Shown: positions 46,272-55,601 of the stretch, in pieces
Layout: each line of letters starts with the position of its first letter
How positions within the stretch are numbered: position 1 is the first letter of the stretch
Assembly: GCF_954871325.1 (NCBI RefSeq)
Contig: NC_088777.1
Span: 24,219,366 to 24,283,365 of the forward strand
DNA from: Gordionus sp. m RMFG-2023
Lineage: Eukaryota; Nematomorpha; Gordioida; Chordodea; Parachordodidae
Length of the DNA stretch: 64,000 nt
Direction: 5' to 3'
The notes under the pieces: model-generated
Told to the model about the DNA's origin: nothing
The model's database searches: none
The model's input: the letters and a program-made list of their open reading frames with translations, nothing else
Position numbers and translations under genes: made by a program

Positions 46272-46495
46272 CTGTTCAAATAATCCTTTTTATTCTTGTT
46301 CTCATTTCCGGGAGACACTATTTTACTTGTGGTAGTAGTGACTAAAACCCCATCTATAACAAATTTCCTCATCGTTTTTATTGTCCTCATTTTATATCCA
46401 TTGTTTTTTGCCTTGACAATGTTGTCAGTTATGTTTGTACCAGAAGGCAAAAAAATTTCTGGTTTAGAAATAGACTTTTTATGATTCTTGAGCAT
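46272..46495 (-). CDS. SLK: SLK-like gene, first exon visible (exon 1 here)
   Basis: Contains MRKFVIDGVLVTTTTSKIV, the conserved word TRKFVVDGVEVSVTTSKI that opens the SLK C-terminal region, and ends DYLNR with donor GTTAAT. The start is uncertain. The ATG at 46495 is open, but a pyrimidine-rich TTTAATCTTTCCTATCATGC ending in CTCAAG suggests an acceptor with the exon beginning at 46486. Because the kinase domain must lie upstream, an internal exon is more likely than a true start. Confidence 0.85.
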
Positions 46496-46552
46496 GATAG
46501 GAAAGATTAAATATAATTAAAAATGAATTCAGGGCTAAATGATGAAGATAAT

Positions 46553-47330
46553 AGCAATTAAAATATAACAAATTATTGGGACAATTTTCAATCAGAAATG
46601 AGTGGTAATATTACTTTGGGCAGTTAAAGTTTTTTATGTTTGGGAAATATTACTTTTTTTGTTAGGTATTATATTTATTTGGCAAGAATAATTTTAAATA
46701 GAAATAGGGTTTTGTAGCAATAAAAAAATTATACATATAATTAAACATTGAGTTGCATTTCATTTCAATTACATTCATGTTATTTTAAATTTTATTATAT
46801 AATATGACAACTTAATAATATTGTCTTTAATTTACTGCCAAAAATATTAATTTTTTGATGATAAAATTATTGTCCACAAAAATTATAGCCATTTAAAAAT
46901 AATGGTAATTAAATATTAAACCGTAATATTACAATATTATATTTTCTTGAGTGGTTAATGAGAAAAATCCGTCTGGACGTTGGTCTCGCCCTTGAAAATC
47001 TGTCCTAAAAACGTCAGTCCTTTATACTGCGTCCCAAGGACACTTTTTAAATTATTAATCTTATACTTTAATATAAAAGAATATAACAAATTTAATATTG
47101 CCTAAGATTTTTAATCATAAGTTATTTATTAAAATAAGTGTTATTATAATTTACTTAATATTTAAAGTTTTACAGAATTGAATATGGAAGAGGGATATTA
47201 TTGATATTGAAGAATTCGAATATGTAAAACTATAAGAAAATAATAAATTCGATTATAAAGATATTTTGCTAAAAAGGCAAATCACCCATCTGCAAAAATT
47301 GTTGCTTTCAATTTTCAAAAAATTTATATC
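46553..47330. other. AT-rich stretch upstream of the visible SLK exons
   Basis: No kinase motif (such as HRDLK or DFG) was found on the minus strand. A GC-richer island at 46965-47040 (CGTCTGGACGTTGGTCTCGC, then TACTGCGTCCCAAGGAC) is not recognised. A part of it is self-complementary. Confidence 0.4.
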
Positions 47331-47333
47331 TAG

Positions 47334-47437
47334 TAAGTAGCAAATAATTTTTTTTTATTAAGAAAGCAATTTGCTTGGCTCCTCTGGCCATGTCGTGGTT
47401 CCTCTTATTTCTAAACATTCGTCTATAAATATCTTCC
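47334..47437 (-). CDS. Exon-like island, unknown protein
   Basis: A strong acceptor TCTCTTTCTTTTTAG is followed on the minus strand by 46 open codons reading CYEEDIYRRMFRNKRN then HDMARGAKQIAFL. The alternative frame VVMRKIFIDECLEIRGTTTW ends at a stop in about 30 codons. The first ~90 bases are much less AT-rich than the surroundings. No clear GT donor follows, and no family is recognised. It could be an upstream exon of the SLK-like gene, an exon of another gene, or an RNA. Confidence 0.25.
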
Positions 47438-47523
47438 TCATAACAACCTAAAAAGAAAGAGACTTTTTGGATATACGAAAAAGATCAGTTATTTATACCA
47501 AAAAATATTTTAATTTTTTTTTT

Positions 47524-50500
47524 CTCTTTAGCTTTCACCTTTTCTGGTGGTAAGCTCCTTCAACATCTCTCTCCACTTTATGTTATTAATAAAATCTCTT
47601 TTATCTAATTTATACTTCTTTATATTGGCTCTAACTTTATGACCCCATTGAAGTTTTGGCCTTCCTCTTTTACGTTTGCCCATCACTTCCAAACTCTTAA
47701 CTTTATTTCCTATGTAGTTCATAGGCCTTCTCATTGTGTGCCCATACCACCTAAGTCTGTTTACCATTAACTTAGTCTTAATGGGCACTACCTTTAAACT
47801 ACTTAGTATTCTTGTACTGCGTACTTTATCCTTTCTTGTTACCCCAGCAATCATCCTCAGCATTCTCATCTCCATGGTTTGTAGACTTCTCTCGTCTAAT
47901 TTTTTGGTTGGCCATGTTTCCGAACTATATAGAATAGTTGGTTGTATTATGGAACTGTAAATTTTTCCCTTTAATTTGTGTGGGATTCTTTTATCAAATA
48001 GCACTCCAGATAAAGATCTCCACTTTAGCCACCCTTGATTAATCTTACTCTTTATCTCTTTTTCTATTGTGACGTTTGTTTGTATAGTGGAGCCCAAATA
48101 TTTGCAGCTTTCAATGGCCGATATCTGTCATTCATTTATATCAATACTCTCTGTTTCATATCCTCCTATCACCATATACTCCGTCTTTTCTCTATTTACT
48201 TTTAATCCGTGCGTTTCTAGGATATTTATCCAACTCACTAGTCTTTCTTTCATTTCATCCTTAGATTCGGCAAGTATCACAATATCATCTGCAAATATCA
48301 TATTCCACGGGACTGTTTGAGGTATAGACTGTGCTAATACATCTATCACTGTAATGAAGAGAAGTGGGCTGAGAGCCGACCCTTGATGAACTCCTTCAGC
48401 TATTGTGAAGCCTGCTGAAGTACCTGTTGTGCTACGGACCATTGTTGTATGGCCCATATACATATCCTGTATTATTCTTATATATTTTTGTGGCGTAGCG
48501 CCCACCAGATAAGTTTTCTTAGGATTCTATCAAAGGCCTTTTCTAGATCGAGAAAGACCATGTGTAGCTTTTTGTTCTTTTCCCTGTATTTTTCACTCAT
48601 TTGCCTAATTGCGTGGATAGCATCGGTTGTTGATCTTCCAGGCATAAAGCCAAACTGAGTCTCTCCTATTTCGATTATGTTTTTTAATCTTTTTTCTATT
48701 ATTTTTCTTATAGTTTTAGACAGTGTGACATTAGTTTTATGCCCCTGTAATTTTGACAATTGTGTGGATCCCCTTTATTTTTGAAAATAGGAACTAGATA
48801 GCTCTGCTTCCATTTTTGGGGAACCACTTCATTTCCAAGTATTTTATTGTATAGATTTGTGAGGAAATGTATTCCATCATCTCCTAGTGCTTTAAGGCTT
48901 TCTATTGGAATACCATCTGGTCCCCTATTGTTGTTTTTCATATGCTTGAGGCATATGATTATCTCTTGTTCTGTTATTGGTTGTTCAATTTGACATGGGG
49001 AGTGTTCGTCATGCAGTATGTGCGGATTAAAGTTGAGAAGCTCCTGAAAATATTCTCTCCATCTGCTCATTATTTCTTTTTCCTTTATTATCAATTTCCC
49101 ATCTTTATTTTTGATTACTTTCGGAGCTCCGTTTATATTCCTAGAGTTCTTTTCTCGCTGTTTGGCTAATCTGTATATTTTATTTTGCCCTTCTTTGGTA
49201 TGTAGATCTTCGTACATGTCATCGTATGCCATAGATTTGGCCCTAGCCACCGCCTTTGTAGCTAATCTCTTGGATTTTTTGTATCTTGTCTTGCCATCTG
49301 CGTTTTTGGATTTGTACCATATTTTATAAATGGCTTTTTTCTCCTGTATAGTGGTTTGTACCTCTTCATTCCACCACCATAGTTCTTTATATGATTTGTT
49401 GCCTCCTCTTGTCAAGCCTAGTGTCGATTTGGCAGTGTCTATTAATCTGGATGAAAGGTCTGTCCACATTTTTTCACTGACTTGTGAGGAATCTATTGTT
49501 TTAATGTTTGCATTGATTGCAAAGGCATCTGTCATTGTTTTTAATTTGCCCCATTTGATGCATGGTTCCAGTTTTATCTTGTTTTGAGTGGATTTATTTG
49601 AGATGTGTAAATCCATGACTAGTAGCTTGTGTTGTGCGGCGATATCTTCTCCTGGGATGACTTTGCAGTCTATTACATCTTTTAATCTTCTGCGAGAGAT
49701 TAGTATGTAATCTATCTGTGTTTTCCTTGTACCACTTTCGTATGTTATTAAATTACTATCCTTTTTCCTATAGTAGGTGTTGGTTAAGGCAAGGTCGAAG
49801 GCTTGCGTAAATTTCAGTATATACTCTCCTTCATCATTTCTTTCTCCATATCCAAAACCACCATGATGCCTTTTGTAGCTATCTCTTGCTTTCCCCACAT
49901 GCGCATTTAAGTCACCACCAATTATGACTAGGTCATCCTTAGGGATTTCCATTACAGCTTCATCGAGGATAGCTCTAAAATCATCTTTCTCTTCTTCTTT
50001 GCAACCCGTTTGAGGAGCATATAATGAAAGGATGTGTAGTATTGATTGACCAATGTAGAGTTTTATCTTCATTAGTCTATCAGAGATCCTGTTGACTTCT
50101 ACAACTGAGGATGATGCCGACACCGTTCCTATTGCTAACAAGTCCATTATAGTACAATTTATACCCATCTCCAATCATCAAAGTCTTCTGTCCTTTCCAT
50201 TTCGTCTCTTGTATGCACGCTAAATCAAATTTTCTCTTGTTCAACATTGATGCCAATTCTCTCATCTTACCTTTAAACGTCCCAATATTCAAACTTGCTA
50301 ATCTTGTTTTCTTTGCTTTGACCTTTACTTTACTTTTCACAGGATGGAGGTCTACACCCTGCGCGTCGCATGGAGGGAACGCCCTAGCTTTCATATTATT
50401 TTCATTTGTGTCCTTCATTTTGTTTATTGGACAGGTATCCTTAGCACCCGGCTGTCCAGGCCTGTCGGTGACCGGGGTGTCATCTCTAAGCTCCGAAATT

Positions 50501-50612
50501 CATCATACCATATGTCTTTACACATCAGTCATCGAAGAAAAATTTAAAGTTTTTATGGTTCTTACCAGGATTGAACCTGCGTCCTTGTTCATACTCGTGT
50601 TTCCAAGCGTAC
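47524..50612 (-). mobile_element. RTE-clade LINE, nearly full length
   Basis: About 3.1 kb, the usual RTE size. The minus-strand order is: AP endonuclease with SLNIGTFKG and QETKWKG (50418-50080); GGDLNAHVGKAR and QIDYILISRRRLKDV; the long linker; RT with NYRGIKLMSHCLK (long frame 50174-48708), QFGFMPGRSTTDAI and HMVFLDLEKAFD (48759-48478), EGVHQGSALSPLLF and MIFADDIVILAES (48505-48128); and the thumb and C-terminus ending LTTRKGES (48097-47528), then an A-rich 3' end. Frameshifts near 50.1, 48.73 and 48.49 kb and a stop near 48.12 kb break the single ORF. It is otherwise well preserved, so a fairly recent death is likely. The 5' end at about 50.61 kb abuts the hAT-4 copy. Confidence 0.9.
50568..50577 (-). 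promoter_or_regulatory. B-box-like motif near the LINE 5' end
   Basis: On the minus strand GGTTCAATCC, identical to a common tRNA T-loop/B-box form, lies about 40 bases inside the putative LINE start. It could be an internal pol III-like signal or chance. No matching A box was settled. Confidence 0.25.
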
Positions 50613-50616
50613 ATCT

Positions 50617-50910
50617 TTGCAGGTCACAAAGATAGATAGATTAAAAATAACACCAAAACTAATTTGTAGAATGTTTAACAATCATAGTAGTGAAGATGAA
50701 ATTATGGAGATAGGTTCTCCTGAATCAAATCTGAATCTTAAAATTATAGATGGGAAATTTTATAGAGTAATTCATGTGAAAAAGAACAAGGTACAAGCTG
50801 AATGTCAAAATTGCACAAGTAAAAAAGTTATTAAAGGTTCAACAAACCCCTCTATAAACTTTGTTAAACATATTAAAATATATTATACATTTTTATTTTA
50901 TAATTATTAA
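50617..50910 (+). pseudogene. hAT-4 transposase N-terminus (BED finger), copy 2
   Basis: The plus-strand frame reads SSEDEIMEIGSPESNLNLKI, KFYRVIHVKKNKVQAECQNC, then KGSTNPSINFVKHIKIYYT. The C-x-x-C and later H pair fit a hAT BED zinc finger, with the last His position replaced by Tyr. The same region occurs inverted at 14045-13800. The LINE 5' end lies immediately upstream. Confidence 0.75.
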
Positions 50911-51017
50911 CATAATAATATCTATTATACTTAAGTCCCTCTTAGATAATTGTTATTAAAATTTTTTATAGAAGATGGTTGATTATCAAATTAAAATCAT
51001 TTTGGATATATATTTTT

Positions 51018-51788
51018 TAGGGGTTTATCGATACCACTTTTTGGAGGCCGATCCGATATTCGCGATATTAAATTGATATCGGCCGATTACCGATCCAATT
51101 CATATCTAATTTTGTATTCTGTAAAGATACCAATGGTTTTAATTTTTAATATACTTTTTATTATTATAACATCTTTAATTTAACTATACCATAACTTATG
51201 TCATTTAAATATATTATAATGATCAGTTATAGTTTATGTTTATATTCAATTCAATTGCAATTCTAAAAGTATATAAAATATTTTTATTGTTAAATCACTT
51301 TTATATAATAAGTAATAACATTAATCTATATACATAATAAGTAATAAATTATATTATGAAATTTGAAATAAATATTTATAATAATATTTAACATTAATAT
51401 ATCGAAGATTTCTTTTTAGAAATACCAATATTTCCAATTTATCAGAGGTCAGCTCGCGGCGATAGTGACTGTCAATATCACCAGCTTCACTAAAAACAGA
51501 TTCTGAAGAGAATATCGCACAATTTAACAGAATGCGCAAAAAAATTAACAATATGGCAGAATGTTTATTAATTAATTATTATTATTAAAAAAATATACAT
51601 AAAAATGGATTTCGATTTTATTTATAAAAATAAATCTTAGTTTTTTTAAAAATTTTATAACATTTTATTTTTGTTAAAGAAGCCATTTTATATCGGATCA
51701 AATTTTATAATATTGGCCGATAACCGATATTTTAAAATGAGTGAAATCGGCCCGATCCGATCTGATAAAAAATATCGGCACATCCCTA
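51018..51788 (-). mobile_element. hAT-5 element, copy 2
   Basis: The ends are TAGGGGTTTATCGATA and, inverted, TTAGGGATGTGCCGATATTTTT, with ATCGGCC-rich subterminal parts. The flanks match 6 of 8. The minus-strand frame 51551-51354 encodes the hAT C-terminus FSSESVFSEAGDIDSHYRRE followed by LTSDKLEILVFLKRN. This copy lacks the hAT-6 insertion found in the 9.5-kb copy. Confidence 0.85.
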
Positions 51789-52175
51789 ATATACTTTATA
51801 TATAATTATTTTAGCAAGTTCTTATTAGAGGAAATATTTAAGCTACAATTGATATATAACATTAGATAATTTTAAAAGGCTCTTAATAAAATAATTATAA
51901 TAAGGTAGAATTTAACTTTATTAGTTACTTTTATTTATTTATGATATAAGTAAAATTACATTACAGTATTTATTTACAAAATTTAATCAACTTAGAATGC
52001 ATTAATATTAAAGGAAATTGTTATGTATTTAAAATTATAATAAAATGTTGTACATTATTTTCATATTTTTTATATATAGAAATATATAAAAAAAATTTGA
52101 AAAGAGATTTAAATGATATTTATGACATAGATGATAGAGAAGCAATAAGTTTTATTTTCTAATACTTTATTTTCA
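51789..52175. repeat. Flank duplicated with 9.13-9.48 kb (inverted)
   Basis: TTTAGCAAGTTCTTATTAGA and the ~380 bases after it match the reverse complement of the sequence left of 9481. The shared unit is therefore larger than hAT-5 and corresponds to hAT-4 sequence. Confidence 0.8.
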
Positions 52176-53090
52176 TTATTATTATAAATCGCCGCCGTTT
52201 CTGATTTAAAGTATAAAAAATTTACCAGCTCCATATTTAGCAGGTTGTGAGCCAACTTTAAATAGGCTAAACCAACCTTTAAGCGAAAACTATCATCTTA
52301 GTCTACGAATTGTTCGACATAATAAATATGGATAATATTATCAGGTTATTTGGTGTTTTATTGCCAATGAATTATTTTGGATCCACTGACCTTTAAAAAA
52401 AATCAATAGAAACATGTTGACAATAATAAAAAATTGTGTAGGCAGCGTCTAGATTGCAGAAAATTCATTCGAAGCAAAACCCTTCCATAATCTACTCCTA
52501 CTCCCCTAAATATTTTTTAGTGTCATTAGGCCGCGATATTTACTTACCCATTAAGCTATACCAACCTCGTGATATTAATTTAAAAAATCTTATATTGAGC
52601 CACCAATAATAACTTTCAAACAATTTTAATTAAACTCTTACAGGGACATTAGTTGGTGATAATCAACTAGTTGTTAAAATATATATCGTATTTTTTTAAA
52701 TATATAAATAAAATCGTAGCCCTCCTCTCCCTCCCGCCAAATTTTTAAGCAATACACCACTTATGGCCTAACTATTTTTACTAGTATATATGCTAGATCT
52801 ACCAAATACCGATTTTTTTTAGCTTTTTAGGAGAATTTAAAACTTGGTAATTCAAGATAATCAAATAAAAATAATTTCCGATATTAATATGATGAAAAAC
52901 AAATGTTCCGCTTTCCTTTTTTTAATCAGAATGCTAGAAATTGTTTACCTATACAAGATATATCGGTGCCATGTGAAAAAGCTTTCTCAATAGCAAGACC
53001 TGATAAACAAAAAAGAAATAGAATATCTCCAAAAATGATTCAAAGTTTGATGACTATACTTAGATTAAGAATCTCTTAAATTTGGAGATA
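52176..53090 (+). pseudogene. hAT remnant, C-terminal dimerisation region
   Basis: At about 52900-53080 the plus strand reads NQNARNCLPIQDISVPCEK, then AFSIARPDKQKRNRISPKMI and LRLRIS with a stop. This fits a hAT C-terminus (CEKAFS, R-x-R-I-S). It may be the C-terminal end of the hAT-4 copy whose N-terminus is at 50.6 kb. 52176-52850 is AT-rich and unassigned. Confidence 0.6.
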
Positions 53091-53099
53091 GATCACACT

Positions 53100-54215
53100 T
53101 GATTGGGAACCAAAGATTTATTTTTATCTTACATAATAATATTATATTTTATTCCTTTCATGTCCTATGTTTTTATTTGTTTCTGTTTCTGTCTATTTAC
53201 ATTTAAATAATATAATATATAATTATTGTTATTCATTTATTATACACTAGTTTATTATTTTACTAACTAAGATGCGTCTGGCTCTGTTCAAAAAAATAAA
53301 AAGACCGAGAAATCCGGTCAGTTTCCATTATCTAGGCTTATGAAATGGAGGAATATATATACAAATTGAGATGATTGATGTTAAAAATTAGAATGAGGAA
53401 AAATAAAATTCAAAAAAGTATTTCCCTCGGTGTTATTTTATGTGCGCTATCGATATTAAATAATTTAAATATTTTATTTTTAATAAGTAAACTTGATCCT
53501 TGCTTGAAATATCGGTGTTTTGAGAGGTTATAAACGAATCAATAGTGAAATGATCCTTGTTGTTTTGGCTGGATACATCTTTGGAAACATGGACTGATAG
53601 GGATGAATTTGAATGATTATTGGACGAAAATGAGGAGGCATCAGAGGAGATGTTTTCTAAAATAAAATTATTAATATTATAAACCTATGATAACAGCAAA
53701 ATACATAAGCATTCAATTTAAGAAAAAGGTAAAATTATGAAAAGATGTTTAAAATAATTATTTAAAATGGATAGGGCCTCTAAAACATAAGTATTTTAGT
53801 AACATTTTAACCTTATTAATAAGAGATCTGCAAAATCCAGCCTGATCATCACAGCGGGGGGGGGGCAGGGAGACAATCTTCCCAAGAGCCAAAAAATGCA
53901 GAATAGTAATATATTTTAAAAAAGCTAAAGTCATTAAGTAATCAGTGATTTTATGGAGTTAAATAAGTTTATTAAGATTGCTTAGTGAAATGAAATGTCC
54001 TGAAAAAAATCTTATCTTTAGAAAGAAAACGCTTTATTGAACTTGGAATGTGTCAACAAATAATATATATGATATTTTATAAATATCTTTCAAAAAAAAT
54101 AAATTTAGTTGGCATCATAAAAAATATATTTAAAACTTAAAGGATTATCATATGTTGATGAGAAATTATGTGATTTTTAAGTTCAAACAGAGCTTTATGA
54201 ATTTGATATTAATAT
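53100..54215. other. Spacer
   Basis: AT-rich. Near 53826-53880 a hAT-2-like GAGATCTGCAAAATCCAGCC end fragment with a poly-G run is visible. Nothing else recognised. Confidence 0.4.
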
Positions 54216-54219
54216 TAGA

Positions 54220-54945
54220 AGTCCGTTCACTTTTTTAAAGAGGCGGGAGGGTTAAAAAATATTTAAACTATGGGCGGGCGGATCGGCGGGTTAAAAAATT
54301 TACTATTTTTATTTGTTATAAAAAAAATATGTTCTATGAAATTTCAACATTTTTAATACCATTTGATCTCTGAGGTGTGTTGATATCAAAAAATGTATTT
54401 ACATGGAAGAATATATCAAGATAAACCAGTGATTCTTCTGAACGAGGAATTATCATTGCTGTAAGGTTTATAGAACAAAAAGGAACGTGCGTGAATCCTG
54501 AAAATGTGGATTCATTATTATTCTTGCATTATAATTAGAAATAATATCAATAAATATTAATTTTATATTTTTATTTTTTATAAATATTTTATTAAATCAA
54601 ATAAATTCCTTATCCGCAATTTATATTGTTTTTTTGCTTAATATAATAATTTTCTAAATTATAAATTTTTTTTTAGGGGTGTAGGGCTGAAACTGAATCA
54701 TTTTTTTAAATTAGATTTTTAAAAAAATTGAAAGAATCAGCTTATTCAAATTTTATGGGTGGCATGGGTTAAAATTTTTTTTATATAATTGGCAGACAGA
54801 TAAAAAAAATTTAGACTAATAGGTAGGTGGGTAAATAATTTTAGACTTAAGGGCGGGCGTGTACATTTTTTAAAAACTATGGGAGAGTTGGGCGCGGGTT
54901 AAATTTTTTTTAAATATTGAACAGGAGGGGTTACCTCTAATTCAC
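54220..54945 (+). mobile_element. hAT-2-like remnant
   Basis: Outer parts are GGGCGGGCGG-rich, with words separated by TTAAAAAAT tracts on both sides, as in the hAT-2 ends. Inside at about 54460-54540 the plus strand reads CVNPENVDSLLFLHYN, the hAT-2 C-terminal word. Strongly decayed. Confidence 0.55.
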
Positions 54946-54949
54946 ATAC

Positions 54950-55410
54950 CTCGGCTCGCACTAAGATTCCGTAAGATCAGTGGAATAATACTATAAAATA
55001 AATCTCTTCATTCCCCTCTTTAGTAATGCTTAAAACATAAATTTAGCCGATTTAATAAAACCTCGAGATTTCGCCAAAAGAGTATCTAATTCTTGTAGGT
55101 AATGTTTTTGGCTAAATTGTTAATTTGTTAGTTTTTAAATCGATCAAATCTAGGTTTTTAGCAACACTATCCATTTGGATAGTTTAAATTAAATAAATGT
55201 GAAGTTCTTGATTTATCAAGCAATCCTTAGAAATCTAAGAGTTATTTCATATATCGCAATATCCATTAGCACTTGTAAAAATAAATGGCATTTCCTTCCT
55301 TAAGAAGTATAAATATATGAAGTGATACCTCAGAAAATATAATTGAATGTGTTAGCTCTTCGATACATCGTCAGTGTCAAAAACATTTAAATATTAATGA
55401 ATTCAAATTT
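54950..55410. other. Spacer left of the LTR element
   Basis: Contains CCTCGAGATTTCGCCAAAAG, resembling a word in the MITE at 60.13-60.34 kb. No gene seen. Confidence 0.4.
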
Positions 55411-55415
55411 GATAA

Positions 55416-55601
55416 TGTAATGTCTTTTTTAGTAATTATGGAAATATCGAAATCGCAATTTTTTATTTTTAAAAATCTCATTTTTTGTTATTAAAAATCT
55501 CATTTTTTGTTATTCAAATTCATATGATAAAATAAATAATTAAAATAAACATTTTACAAAAAATACAAAAAAATAACAAAACAACAATTCAATATTTATC
55601 A
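55416..55601 (-). repeat. LTR (3' LTR of the minus-strand element)
   Basis: Plus-strand reading starts TGTAATGTC and ends TTATCA, giving TG...CA in both orientations. It is 186 bp, longer than its partner because a 22-bp piece with AATCTCATTTTTTGTTATT is duplicated. Confidence 0.88.

Larger units (their letters stand above)
21744..46495 (-). other. SLK: SLK/STK10 (Slik)-family kinase gene, 3' part, ten exons
   Basis: Ste20-group germinal-centre kinases of the SLK/LOK type (one gene, Slik, in insects) act at the cell cortex on ERM proteins. Their long C-terminal coiled coil mediates dimerisation and membrane association. Ten minus-strand exons join with GT-AG boundaries and consistent phases into 1842 nt (613 codons and a stop). 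Every junction continues the known SLK tail order without gaps. The tail begins near the KFVIDGVLVTTTTSK word and ends after LEEDF...QQKEFY. Introns 1-4, 6 and 7 are 55-92 bp. Intron 5 (14.25 kb), intron 8 (1.74 kb) and intron 9 (6.52 kb) are enlarged by transposons. The kinase domain and the 5' end lie upstream, outside what I can recognise. Exons show no stops or frameshifts, so the gene looks functional. Confidence 0.88.

Noticed and set aside
48942-50635. Several plus-strand frames across the LINE (for example 50213-50635)
   Set aside because: They are antisense to the endonuclease and RT coding on the minus strand and lack any family features.
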